Assembly (NCBI RefSeq): GCF_011089895.1
Contig: NZ_JAANAT010000002.1
Coordinates: 62,001 to 126,000, forward strand
Source of the DNA: Mucilaginibacter inviolabilis
GTDB lineage: Bacteria; Bacteroidota; Bacteroidia; Sphingobacteriales; Sphingobacteriaceae
Reading direction: 5' to 3'
DNA: 64,000 nt
The notes under the pieces: generated by a model
Databases searched by the model: none
Told to the model about the DNA's origin: nothing
The model's input: only the letters and a program-made list of their open reading frames with translations
Position numbers and translations under genes: made by a program
Part shown: in pieces, positions 53,013 through 61,286 of the stretch
Layout: every line of letters starts with the position of its first letter
Numbering within the stretch: position 1 is the stretch's first letter

Positions 53013-54857
53013 TTAGAATCTTCTGCGACGTTCCGGACGATCTTCACGGCTTTTGCCAGAGAAATCACGGAAACCACCACCAGAGTTGCTTCTTTCGCCA
53101 CCACGGTAGCCACCGCCTTCACGACGTTCGCCACCACGGTAACCGCCACCTTCGCGACGCTCGCCACCACGATATCCACCTTCACGGCGTTCGCCACCGC
53201 CACGGTATCCACCGCCGCTGCTGCGATTATCGCTGGTGCCTTCGCCAGATATTTCTATCCTAACCGGACGGCCTTTGTATTCTATTTCTTTATAAGCGGT
53301 CATCACTTTTTCTACATCCTCATGCGGAACTTCGAAAAATGAATAAACACCTTTTACATCAATTTTACCAACGGTACGGCCGCTTATTTTGGTAGTGTTG
53401 CAAATGTAACCCAGCAAATCGCCGCGGTTAAATTCATCAACAGAACCTAAGTTTATAAATAAACGGGTGTAAGCTGATTTGCCACCTGAAGGGCGTTCAC
53501 CACGATCTTCAAAACGACGACCTTCTTCAACGCTTGCATTCAAATCCGGAGCGTTTTTGTAATAATCCAGGAAGCGGTTAAACTCAATGGATGCAAAACG
53601 CTTGATAAACTCCTCTTTGCTTACATCTTTAAATTCTTCGATGATGCGTGGCAGGTATTGTTCAATCTGTTCGTCGTTAACAGTAACGTTATGTACTTTA
53701 TGTACAATAGAGAACAGTTGTTTTTCGCAAACGTCAAAACCTGTAGGGATTTCGGCTTTTGAAAACTTTTTACCTATAACACGCTCAATCTGACGTATTT
53801 TACCTAATTCTTTGCCGTTAACGATAGAGATAGATACGCCGGTTTTACCTGCACGGGCTGTACGACCGCTACGGTGGGTGTAGTTCTCAATTTCGTCTGG
53901 TAACGAATAGTTGATTACGTGGGTAACATCATTAACGTCGATACCACGGGCGGCAACGTCTGTAGCTATTAATAGCTGCAGGTTACGCTCACGGTAACGT
54001 TTCATCACCTTGTCACGTTGTTGTTGCGACAAGTCGCCGTGTAAAGAATCGGCATTGTAACCGTCTTTGATCAGCGCTTCTGCAATATCCTGGGTCTCGA
54101 TTTTGGTACGGCAAAAAACAATACCAAAAATATCGGGGTTAAAATCAACAATACGTTTAAACGCGGCATACTTGTCACGGGCACGTACTATATAGTACTC
54201 GTGCTCGATATTGGCATTACCGGTGTTTTTGGTGCCCATAGTAAGCTCAAACGGATTCTCCATGTATTTTTTGGCGATCCGCCTAACTTCGGCAGGCATA
54301 GTGGCTGAGAACAGCCAGGTTTTTTTCTCGTCGGGCGTGGTAGATAAGATATTATCAATGTCTTCCTGAAAGCCCATATTGAGCATTTCATCAGCTTCAT
54401 CCAATACTACGTATTTTACCTGCGAAAAATCTATCGCCTTGCGGTTGATGATATCAAGCATGCGGCCTGGTGTGGCCACTACAATCTGTACGCCACGTTT
54501 AATCTGGCGTAACTGATCAGAAATACTTGCACCACCATACACAGCAACAACGTGTACGTTGTTCATTTGCTTGGCGTAATTTTTAATGTCGTTCGTGATC
54601 TGTAAACAAAGTTCACGTGTTGGGCATAAAACAAGTGCCTGTGGATGATTTTCTTCGAAATCCAACAGCTCTAATAATGGTAGGCCAAAGGCAGCAGTCT
54701 TACCGGTCCCGGTTTGGGCTAATCCGACAAAATCGTTGCTGCCTGTTAACAATACCGGAATTGACTGTTCCTGGATTGGCGTTGGGTTTTCAAACCCTAA
54801 CTCAGAGATGGCATTAACAATATCATGACGGATTCCCAGTTGAATAAATGGGTTCAT
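53013..54857 (-). CDS. DEAD-box RNA helicase with DbpA-type RNA-binding domain
   Basis: ATP-dependent RNA helicase, 614 residues. Motifs: Q motif PTPIQ near 25-29, AQTGTGKT 47-54, PTREL 79-83, DEAD 153-156, SAT 184-186, ARGID near 303-307, HRSGRTAR 328-335. A DbpA-type RNA-binding fold lies at about 463-537 (YTRLFINLGSVDEF). The C-terminus (549-590) is a run of GYRGGERREGG-type RGG repeats that bind RNA and favour condensates. Likely roles are ribosome assembly, RNA decay and cold adaptation (CsdA/DeaD-like). The stop codon lies next to a repeat arm. Confidence 0.95.
   Translation of the reverse strand: MNPFIQLGIRHDIVNAISELGFENPTPIQEQSIPVLLTGSNDFVGLAQTGTGKTAAFGLPLLELLDFEENHPQALVLCPTRELCLQITNDIKNYAKQMNNVHVVAVYGGASISDQLRQIKRGVQIVVATPGRMLDIINRKAIDFSQVKYVVLDEADEMLNMGFQEDIDNILSTTPDEKKTWLFSATMPAEVRRIAKKYMENPFELTMGTKNTGNANIEHEYYIVRARDKYAAFKRIVDFNPDIFGIVFCRTKIETQDIAEALIKDGYNADSLHGDLSQQQRDKVMKRYRERNLQLLIATDVAARGIDVNDVTHVINYSLPDEIENYTHRSGRTARAGKTGVSISIVNGKELGKIRQIERVIGKKFSKAEIPTGFDVCEKQLFSIVHKVHNVTVNDEQIEQYLPRIIEEFKDVSKEEFIKRFASIEFNRFLDYYKNAPDLNASVEEGRRFEDRGERPSGGKSAYTRLFINLGSVDEFNRGDLLGYICNTTKISGRTVGKIDVKGVYSFFEVPHEDVEKVMTAYKEIEYKGRPVRIEISGEGTSDNRSSGGGYRGGGERREGGYRGGERREGGGYRGGERREGGGYRGGERSNSGGGFRDFSGKSREDRPERRRRF
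53090..53215 (-). repeat. In-frame tandem repeat coding the RGG tail
   Basis: Four degenerate units of about 33-36 bases within the helicase gene encode GYRGGERREGG-like blocks. Being in frame, copy-number change would alter tail length without breaking the protein. Confidence 0.8.
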
Positions 54858-54898
54858 GAATTAAAATAACGAATTTGGCAACATCGCCAAATCGGGCG

Positions 54899-54906
54899 CA
54901 AAGATA
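54899..54906 (-). promoter_or_regulatory. Candidate -7 box for the helicase gene
   Basis: Minus strand TATCTTTG (TAnnTTTG), 41 bases before the ATG at 54857. The leader contains a small hairpin, TTGGC with GCCAA, near 54874-54890. Confidence 0.45.
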
Positions 54907-55075
54907 GAAATTATATATTTCAAATACAAGAGTAAATTTTATTTTTAAAAATGTCATAACTTTTTGATAATTTGAGGGTTAAGGCGGGGTGTTGTTATAT
55001 GCTGATATGTGAATTGAATTTCAATTTGGCAGTCGATTTTTTTTATGTAGGTTTAAAGCCGTTAATTAAGCTGAA

Positions 55076-55864
55076 ATGAACGATCTGGAGTTATATTTTA
55101 ATAAAAATGATAAGCGGGTAATATATAAATGGGCTCATTATTTTGATGTTTATGAGCGGCATTTTAGTAAATACCGTGGTAAGGAAATTGTGATATTGGA
55201 AATTGGCACCCTGCACGGTGGCAGTTTGCAAATGTGGAAAAGCTATTTTGGTGATAAAGCAAAAATTTACGGGATGGATATTAACCCGGCCTGTAAAGCG
55301 GTTGAGGAAGAAAATATTAAAGTACTGATAGGTTCACAAACAGACCGTAAGTTTTTAAGGCAGGTAAAGCAGGAAATTCCACCCATTGATATTTTAATTG
55401 ACGATGGCGGGCATACCATGCTACAGCAAATTGTATCATACGAAGAACTTTTTGATCATGTAAAACCCGATGGTGTATACCTGTGCGAAGATGTGCATAC
55501 CTCATATTGGCTAAAATATGGCGGTGGGCATAAAAGGCGTGGCAGCTTTATTGAATACTCTAAAAACTTTATTGATCAGTTAAACGCTTATCATTCTGTC
55601 GAAAAATCGCTGCCGGTTAGCTCATTTACCCGTTCGGTAAATTCTGTGCATTATTATGACTCGATTGTAGTAGTGGAGAAACGTCCGACACCGCAGCCTA
55701 CATCATCTCAAACGGGTACCATCAAAACTCCGCCAATGAACCTGGAAGCACAAGGCATGGCGAAAGTTAAAAAGAACCTGAGATATCGTCTAAAGCATAT
55801 AGCCAATGTGGTAACCGCCTTTTTTAAATTGCCGTTCAAAAAAGGAAGTTTTGACTATTCTTAG
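55076..55864 (+). CDS. Class I SAM-dependent methyltransferase (cephalosporin hydroxylase-like)
   Basis: A 262-residue protein with a Rossmann methyltransferase core: VILEIGTLHGGSLQMW at about 40-55 (SAM loop), IYGMDINP (acidic ribose-binding Asp), IDILIDDGGHTMLQQI and the later DGVYLCEDVHTSYW. The pattern fits the CmcI/MycE-like group that methylates sugars or antibiotics. The C-terminal 60 residues are Pro/Thr-rich, then basic, possibly an extension for membrane or partner contact. Substrate unknown; it stands alone between repeats. Confidence 0.78.
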   Translation: MNDLELYFNKNDKRVIYKWAHYFDVYERHFSKYRGKEIVILEIGTLHGGSLQMWKSYFGDKAKIYGMDINPACKAVEEENIKVLIGSQTDRKFLRQVKQEIPPIDILIDDGGHTMLQQIVSYEELFDHVKPDGVYLCEDVHTSYWLKYGGGHKRRGSFIEYSKNFIDQLNAYHSVEKSLPVSSFTRSVNSVHYYDSIVVVEKRPTPQPTSSQTGTIKTPPMNLEAQGMAKVKKNLRYRLKHIANVVTAFFKLPFKKGSFDYS

Positions 55865-55976
55865 AAGGAATAAGGACTTTTAGAATAAGGGCAAGAGGAG
55901 CAAGGAATAAAGATTTTGTAGTAAAGACAAAAGAAAGAAAAATCTTTGCTCCCTGCTCCCAAAATCCTTGTTCCCC
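55865..55976. repeat. Heptad-type inverted element, GGAGCAA family, compact copy
   Basis: Left arm 55865-55918 (AAGGAAT, AAGGACT, GGAGCAA words, ending AAAGATTTTG) and right arm about 55941-55976 (AATCTTT, GCTCCCT, TTGTTCCCC). It starts at the methyltransferase stop and fills the gap to DUF4293. Confidence 0.75.
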
Positions 55977-55981
55977 AAAAA

Positions 55982-56449
55982 CTATCTTAATCTATCCGCA
56001 GATTTGACCAGTTTTTCGTCGCGCTGTATACTTTTAGCTGCCAATATCAATAATACGATACTAAGTGAGGTAAGGAATAACCCTATCCCCATAGTATGGG
56101 TATCAAGTTGTACACTGCCCACTGCTTTCTTAACCGTTTGGGCCATCCAAAAGCTATATCCAATTAATACCAGTATAGCGCTGTAGCAAATGGCTATTTG
56201 TTGTTTACGGTTTTTATATAAGAAGATAATGACCAATGGTAGCAAGGCCGCAATGGCGGTTATAGCAGTAAGTGCCGTAAAAGATTCTGTGCTTTGCTGG
56301 GCGCCGTTTATATCCTGAAATATGCCGGTAACCATAATAGTGACTGGTTTGCCGGAAACATAAACATTATGAGCTAAAGGAAAAAAGAAAAGCGCGAACA
56401 GCACAAGGCTGGCAAACAACAGGTAAATGCTTTGAATACGTTGCAGCAT
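55982..56449 (-). CDS. DUF4293 membrane protein
   Basis: A 155-residue integral membrane protein of the Bacteroidota-specific DUF4293 family. It begins MLQRIQSIYLLFASLVLFALF, the family hallmark, and has four spans with one extracytoplasmic loop (VSGKPVTIMVTGIFQD). Function unknown; often near cell-envelope or transcription-termination genes in this phylum. A promoter-like box lies 21 bases upstream. Confidence 0.85.
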   Translation of the reverse strand: MLQRIQSIYLLFASLVLFALFFFPLAHNVYVSGKPVTIMVTGIFQDINGAQQSTESFTALTAITAIAALLPLVIIFLYKNRKQQIAICYSAILVLIGYSFWMAQTVKKAVGSVQLDTHTMGIGLFLTSLSIVLLILAAKSIQRDEKLVKSADRLR

Positions 56450-56470
56450 GATATTAAAAAATTATAAGGG

Positions 56471-56478
56471 CAAATATA
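56471..56478 (-). promoter_or_regulatory. Candidate -7 box for DUF4293 gene
   Basis: Minus strand TATATTTG (TAnnTTTG), 21 bases before the ATG at 56449. Confidence 0.45.
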
Positions 56479-56563
56479 ATTGTTTTAACTATTGCCATAT
56501 GGCATTTTTATTGTGTCATATTTTTTAACGACTGGGTTATTGAATTATGTTAGATCAAAATAA

Positions 56564-56587
56564 AAACGCCCCATTGTTGGGGCGTTT
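56564..56587 (-). terminator. Terminator of the 56591-56884 gene
   Basis: Stem of about 10 bp (AAACGCCCCA with its complement) and a 4-base loop, T-run on the minus strand, 4 bases beyond the stop. Confidence 0.75.
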
Positions 56588-56590
56588 ACA

Positions 56591-56884
56591 TTATGGGTGC
56601 GAGTATATTTTATAAACGACCGCCCCAACCGGCGACTCTCCCGGGCCTCCATCGGTATAGCCTTCCGAAATCAACGTTCCATTAGTAGGGTCAAGATCGC
56701 CCCCGGTAACTACTTCTGTATTTATCAAGGTGCTCCAGGCAACGAATTGCCCCGAAGGGGTATACCATGCATAGTTTCTTATCAAAGGGAGAGCAGTACT
56801 TTGGTGCGTCTTTGATGAAAATGAACTAAACAGTAATACCATACTCAATAATGGCAGACATAAAAGAGCTTTAAATTTTTTCAT
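56591..56884 (-). CDS. Small exported protein of unknown function
   Basis: A 97-residue protein with a signal peptide (about 1-26, LLCLPLLSMVLLFSSFSS). The mature peptide is small and aromatic with Gly/Thr-rich loops (WYTPSGQFVAWSTL, GYTDGGPGESPVGAVVYKIY) and has no Cys. It ends a few bases from a good terminator, which supports a real gene. No family recognised. Confidence 0.7.
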   Translation of the reverse strand: MKKFKALLCLPLLSMVLLFSSFSSKTHQSTALPLIRNYAWYTPSGQFVAWSTLINTEVVTGGDLDPTNGTLISEGYTDGGPGESPVGAVVYKIYSHP

Positions 56885-57050
56885 TGGAATAAATGTTTGA
56901 AGATTAAATAAATAGAAGTTATGTTATACCATAAAAATATGAAAAATATATCTGCATAATACCCCGGCGATGGTTGTTTTATTTTTTACTGTTGATGTAT
57001 TTTTTGCTTTGACCAAATAATGAATGTCCTTGCCTGTCCCCACATATTAT

Positions 57051-57058
57051 TACCTTTG
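57051..57058 (+). promoter_or_regulatory. truA promoter -7 box, 4 bases before the GTG start
   Basis: TACCTTTG, then CCAG, then GTG. A TTG lies 18 bases upstream (57030-57032), near the expected -33 element. Predicts a leaderless truA mRNA. Confidence 0.55.
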
Positions 57059-57062
57059 CCAG

Positions 57063-57872
57063 GTGACCGCTAAACAACGTTATTTTATTGAACTGGCTTA
57101 CGATGGTACCAAGTATCATGGCTGGCAAATACAGCAAAATGCTGTAAGTGTACAGGAATTATTAAATAAGGCCATGGCCACCATTTGGCGTCAACCTATT
57201 GAAACTACAGGTTGCGGCCGTACAGATACGGGTGTACATGCCCGTGAGTTTTTTGCGCATTTTGATGTTACAGGCCATAGTCCATTGACCGTAGACGATG
57301 GGGAGATCAATAGCCATGGACTATCGACTCTGGATTATGGACAAAAAATACGTGGCCTTAACTCTCTTCTCCCTGCCGATATCGCTATAAAAAATATTAT
57401 CCCGGTTCATGAAGATGCACATGCACGTTTTGATGCGACGCAGCGTTCTTATCAATACCATATTCATTTCCATAAAGATCCGTTTTTGCATGGTTATTCG
57501 TGGATGGTACGCGATGAGCCGGATATACTTTTGATGAACCAGGCTGCGACAATTATTATGGAGTATACGGATTTTAGCTGTTTCAGTAAATCAAATACAC
57601 AGGTTAAAACCAATAATTGTAAAATAACCCGGGCCGAATGGGTAGAAACAGAAAAGGGTATCGTTTTCCATATTTCGGCAGACAGGTTTTTGCGCAATAT
57701 GGTGCGGGCTATTGTGGGTACACTTATGATGGTAGGCAAGCACGAAATAGAACCCGAAGCGGTGCGTGTTATTATTGAAAGCAAAAACCGCTCAAATGCC
57801 GGTACAAGTGTACCTGCCTGTGGCTTGTATTTAACAGAGGTGAAATATCCGTTTTTAGTATCAGGTAGTTAG
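57063..57872 (+). CDS. truA: tRNA pseudouridine(38-40) synthase
   Basis: Converts uridines 38-40 in the tRNA anticodon arm to pseudouridine. The 269-residue protein has the catalytic Asp55 in GCGRTDTGVHA, the start segment RYFIELAYDGTKYHGWQ in part (LAYDGTKYHGWQ), and the C-terminal FLRNMVRAIVGTL. I chose the GTG at 57063: the conserved fold begins there and a -7 box lies just upstream, so the in-frame ATG at 57024 would precede the promoter. The last codons and stop fall inside the left arm of a TATCAAG-family element. Confidence 0.93.
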   Translation: MTAKQRYFIELAYDGTKYHGWQIQQNAVSVQELLNKAMATIWRQPIETTGCGRTDTGVHAREFFAHFDVTGHSPLTVDDGEINSHGLSTLDYGQKIRGLNSLLPADIAIKNIIPVHEDAHARFDATQRSYQYHIHFHKDPFLHGYSWMVRDEPDILLMNQAATIIMEYTDFSCFSKSNTQVKTNNCKITRAEWVETEKGIVFHISADRFLRNMVRAIVGTLMMVGKHEIEPEAVRVIIESKNRSNAGTSVPACGLYLTEVKYPFLVSGS

Positions 57873-57997
57873 TATTAAGCTGCGCGATTTTTTGTCTTTA
57901 TAACCACGATGTTGCAATCTACAAACAAAATTGATCTGTTTTTATTCGATATTTGCTAAGCTAAGGTCTTGATACTTGATACTAACTACTCGATACT
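57857..57997. repeat. Heptad-type inverted element, TATCAAG family, copy 3
   Basis: The left arm begins inside truA (57857: AGTATCA, GGTAGTT, AGTATTA) and supplies its stop codon; it ends with a T-run near 57892. The right arm 57967-57997 (ACTTGAT, ACTAACT units) runs up to the base before the ABC exporter ATG. The centre is longer and less symmetric than in the other two copies. Confidence 0.8.
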
Positions 57998-59797
57998 ATG
58001 TCGGAAGTAACCGGAAAAGCGCTTGATTGGAAACTGTTAAAACGGGTGATGCACTATGTAAAGCCGTATAACAGCACATTTGTAATTTCGGCATTTTTAA
58101 CCATTTTCCTGGCGGCTGGCGCATTGCTGCAACCTATCCTGATACAGCACACGCTGGATAACGATATCCTGAATGATAATTATGATGGGTTGATTTTTAT
58201 GGTTGTGCTGATGATAATACAGCTCATCGTACTCACCATAGCCCAGTATTATCAAACCTACTTAACCAACGCCTTGGGCCAATCCGTTATCCGCGACCTG
58301 CGGATTGATATTTTTAATCACATTACCAGTTTACGCCTTAAATATTTTGACCGTACGCCTATTGGCATGCTTATCACCCGTACCGTATCGGATCTGGAAA
58401 CCATCGCCGATATTTTTTCGGAAGGTTTAATCTCAATCATGGGCGATATGCTGCTGGTATTTGCGGTAATCGGCTTTATGTTATACGAAGATTGGAAACT
58501 GGCGCTCATTACGCTGATTCCGATGCCATTCCTGTTTGCTTCAACTTATGTTTTTAAGGAGGCAATTAAATCGTCTTTTCAGGAAGTACGTACACAGGTT
58601 GCCCGTTTGAATACTTTCCTGGCCGAACATATTTCAGGTATCAGTATTATTCAACTGTTTGCCCGCGAAGATCAGGAGATGAGGAAATTTAAAGAGGTTA
58701 ACCTGAAATATCGCGATGCCAATATTCGCTCCAACTGGTATTACTCTATATTTTTTCCGGTAGTTGAAATTCTGTTTGCCATTTGTATGGGGCTGCTGGT
58801 ATGGTACGGTTGTAAAAGGATGTTATCTGATAGTCAGCTTGCTGCTATTTCGGCAAGAGCGGGTGGTATCACGCCTGGTGTTATCACCAGTTTTATTGTA
58901 TTGCTCAATATGTTGTTCAGGCCGATACGTCAACTGGCCGATAAATTCAACACCCTGCAAATGGGTATGGTAGGTGCCGACAGGATATTTAAAGTATTGG
59001 ACACCGATGAGGTAGCGGTGGATACCGGCCAGATTAACACCGGACGGCTGCAAGGCGACATTGAGTTCAGCAAGGTATGGTTTGCCTATAACGAAGAGAA
59101 CTGGGTTTTAAAAGATATCAATTTTCATATTAAACCAGGCGAAACGCTGGCTTTGGTAGGTGCAACCGGCGCTGGTAAATCATCAACCATTAATATTCTG
59201 AACCGTTTTTATGAAATTGGTGCTGGCAGTGTAAAAGTTGACGGGCATGACCTTCGCGATTATCAGGTAGAGTTTTTACGCTCGCAGATTGCTACCGTGA
59301 TACAGGATGTGTTTTTATTTACCGATACTATTGCCAATAACATCAGTCTGAATAATCAATCCATCACCCGCGAGCAGATCATCGCTGCTGCGAAAGATGT
59401 TGGCGCACATGAATTTATTGAGCGTTTGCCCGGCGGATACGACTATAATGTAATGGAAAGAGGATCGACACTTTCGGCAGGGCAATCGCAGTTAATATCT
59501 TTTATCCGGGCATTGGTGTACAATCCCGCTATTTTAGTTTTGGACGAAGCTACCTCATCGGTGGATACCGAAACTGAAATGCTGATCCAGAATGCCATCA
59601 ACAAACTTATGCAGGGGCGTACTGCTATTGTGATAGCTCACCGCCTATCTACTATACAAAACGCCGATCGCATTATTGTGCTTGATCATGGTGAAATTAT
59701 GGAAAGCGGCACCCATCAGGAACTCCTCAAGATAGAGAACGGTCACTATCGCAAATTGTATGACCTGCAGTTTAACTCGGCAGGGATAGCCAGGTAA
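57998..59797 (+). CDS. ABC exporter, fused membrane-ATPase half-transporter
   Basis: Inner-membrane type IV ABC exporter (MdlB/MsbA-like), 599 residues. The six-span domain occupies about 20-320 and the ATPase 352-590: Walker A GATGAGKS at 388-395, Q-loop Gln436, signature LSAGQ at 492-496, Walker B ILVLDEA at 512-518 with Glu517, and switch His548. All catalytic residues are present. It would work as a homodimer, or with another half-transporter outside the window. Substrate (lipid or drug) is unknown. Its start codon abuts a repeat arm. Confidence 0.93.
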   Translation: MSEVTGKALDWKLLKRVMHYVKPYNSTFVISAFLTIFLAAGALLQPILIQHTLDNDILNDNYDGLIFMVVLMIIQLIVLTIAQYYQTYLTNALGQSVIRDLRIDIFNHITSLRLKYFDRTPIGMLITRTVSDLETIADIFSEGLISIMGDMLLVFAVIGFMLYEDWKLALITLIPMPFLFASTYVFKEAIKSSFQEVRTQVARLNTFLAEHISGISIIQLFAREDQEMRKFKEVNLKYRDANIRSNWYYSIFFPVVEILFAICMGLLVWYGCKRMLSDSQLAAISARAGGITPGVITSFIVLLNMLFRPIRQLADKFNTLQMGMVGADRIFKVLDTDEVAVDTGQINTGRLQGDIEFSKVWFAYNEENWVLKDINFHIKPGETLALVGATGAGKSSTINILNRFYEIGAGSVKVDGHDLRDYQVEFLRSQIATVIQDVFLFTDTIANNISLNNQSITREQIIAAAKDVGAHEFIERLPGGYDYNVMERGSTLSAGQSQLISFIRALVYNPAILVLDEATSSVDTETEMLIQNAINKLMQGRTAIVIAHRLSTIQNADRIIVLDHGEIMESGTHQELLKIENGHYRKLYDLQFNSAGIAR

Positions 59798-59823
59798 GTG
59801 GCGCATTTCATTTTACTCGAATT

Positions 59824-59861
59824 GGATTACGTTTCACATAAAACGTATCACGTATAACCCA
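59824..59861. repeat. Single heptad-type arm, ACGTATC words
   Basis: Successive 7-base units starting ACGTTTC, ACATAAA, ACGTATC lie between the ABC exporter and the next gene. No complementary left arm was found, so this may be a decayed half element. Confidence 0.45.
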
Positions 59862-60065
59862 TTATTTTTTCGGCGCCGTCTTTATTGGTTCAACAGGTTG
59901 CTCTTCTTTTTCATGTTTTTTGGCGATGTCGCCACCATGCGGCTTATCAGCGTGGTATTGCTTATCTTCTTGGCGCACTTTGCTTTTGCCGCCATTATCA
60001 TTTGGCCTTTTGGTTGGTGTATCAGCAGGCGAAGGCTTGTTGGGTGAGTTTGCTGGCTTTGTCAT
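59862..60065 (-). CDS. Small disordered hydrophilic protein
   Basis: A 67-residue protein rich in Lys, Pro, Asp, Glu and His with no hydrophobic core (PSPADTPTKRPNDNGGKSK, HADKPHGGDIAKKHEKEE). It is probably intrinsically disordered. The composition is not what a shadow of another gene would give, and no gene overlaps it. On the minus strand, TCTATTTG lies 2 bases before the ATG, one mismatch from the -7 box. Function unknown. Confidence 0.55.
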   Translation of the reverse strand: MTKPANSPNKPSPADTPTKRPNDNGGKSKVRQEDKQYHADKPHGGDIAKKHEKEEQPVEPIKTAPKK

Positions 60066-60223
60066 ACCAAATAGAACAACGGGAGGTCGGTTTTTGTTTA
60101 ATTTGTAAGCGACAGACGTTAATAAATGTTAAAACTATGGGTGTAACCGGTTAATAAACCATATTTATAACTAATAAAATTTTACCTTTAAAGCAGGTTT
60201 GTTAATTTCGCACAAACACAGGG

Positions 60224-60313
60224 GTGAGATGTGGGACGTTAGATAGGAGATGAGCTTCAAAAATTAGCTGTCTTTTATCTCATATCTCAAATCTCACGTC
60301 TTATATCTAAGAC
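60224..60313. repeat. Heptad-type inverted element, ATCTCAN family
   Basis: The left arm from 60224 (GTGAGAT, GTGGGAC, GTTAGAT, AGGAGAT) and right arm about 60277-60311 (ATCTCAT, ATCTCAA, ATCTCAC units) keep a 7-base period. The right arm ends 2 bases before the ftsX ATG. Confidence 0.75.
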
Positions 60314-61192
60314 ATGGAAGAATTTGAAGCAAGCGCGTCAGCAAAAAAAACAAAAACGATATACATATCTACCGTATTTGGTATAGCTATGGTATTGTTA
60401 ATGGTAGGGTTGTTAGGCCTGTTTTTGGTATATGCCAATAATATTTCACGCTATGTAAAAGAAAATATAGTATTGAATATTTTTGTTGACGATGCCGCGC
60501 ATGAAACCGATGTGCTACAGCTGCAAAAGCAACTGGAAAGCAACGTCATGGTGAAACAAACTCAATATGTAAGCAAAGAACTGGCTGCGCGCAACCTTCA
60601 AAAAGACCTGGGCGAAGATTTTGTGAAGTTTTTGGGCTATAATCCACTATCGCAATCTATAGACGTTTATCTGAAAGCCGATTATACCAATAACAAAGAC
60701 ATTGAAAAATTCAAGGCTGAGCTACTTAAAAATCCGCTGATTAAAGAAGTTAAATACCAACAATCGCTGGTTGATCAGATGAATCAGAACGTAACGTCTA
60801 TCAGTTTAATTATTCTGATTTTTGCGGGCATATTTGTGGTGTTGTCGGTAGCGCTGATCAATAATACCATTCGTTTGGCTATTTATTCGCAGCGCTTCCT
60901 GATCAAATCTATGCAGCTGGTTGGGGCTACCAAAAGCTTTATCCGCAAACCGTTTTTGCTATATGGCATATGGCATGGTCTTTTGGGTGGATTGATAGCT
61001 ATTATTTTACTGGTAGGTACACTATATGTGGCTTACAGAAATATTCCCGATCTGGTTTTCCTGCAAAACTACACCGAATTTGGTATCGTGTTTTTAGGAG
61101 TAATTGGGCTGGGCATATTTATATCGGGTTTCAGTACCTTTTTGGCAGTTAATAAATTTTTACGTTTAAAAATATACGACCTATATAGGTAA
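60314..61192 (+). CDS. ftsX: Cell division protein FtsX
   Basis: Permease-like division protein that, with FtsE, activates peptidoglycan hydrolases at the septum. The 292-residue protein has the FtsX layout: one span (about 20-42), an extracellular domain (about 50-170) and three further spans (about 172-195, 220-245, 262-285). The segment LIKSMQLVGATKSFIRKPFLLYG in part (MQLVGATKSFIRKPF) is the family signature. No ftsE is adjacent. It heads the group ftsX-DUF3098-uppP. Confidence 0.92.
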   Translation: MEEFEASASAKKTKTIYISTVFGIAMVLLMVGLLGLFLVYANNISRYVKENIVLNIFVDDAAHETDVLQLQKQLESNVMVKQTQYVSKELAARNLQKDLGEDFVKFLGYNPLSQSIDVYLKADYTNNKDIEKFKAELLKNPLIKEVKYQQSLVDQMNQNVTSISLIILIFAGIFVVLSVALINNTIRLAIYSQRFLIKSMQLVGATKSFIRKPFLLYGIWHGLLGGLIAIILLVGTLYVAYRNIPDLVFLQNYTEFGIVFLGVIGLGIFISGFSTFLAVNKFLRLKIYDLYR

Positions 61193-61286
61193 TTCAAAAT
61201 GGAAAAGTCAAAATTCAAAATCTTCGGGTTGCGAAAAGACTAATCTACTAATTCAATAAATCACTAATTCAGTCATTAAAAAAGAT

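Noticed and set aside
53090..53215. Regular tandem repeats resembling a CRISPR array
   Set aside because: The units are contiguous, without spacers, and lie in frame inside the helicase gene, coding RGG-type repeats.
57024..57062. ATG at 57024 as truA start
   Set aside because: It precedes a good -7 promoter box at 57051-57058, and the extra residues (MSLPVPTYYYLCQ) are unlike TruA.
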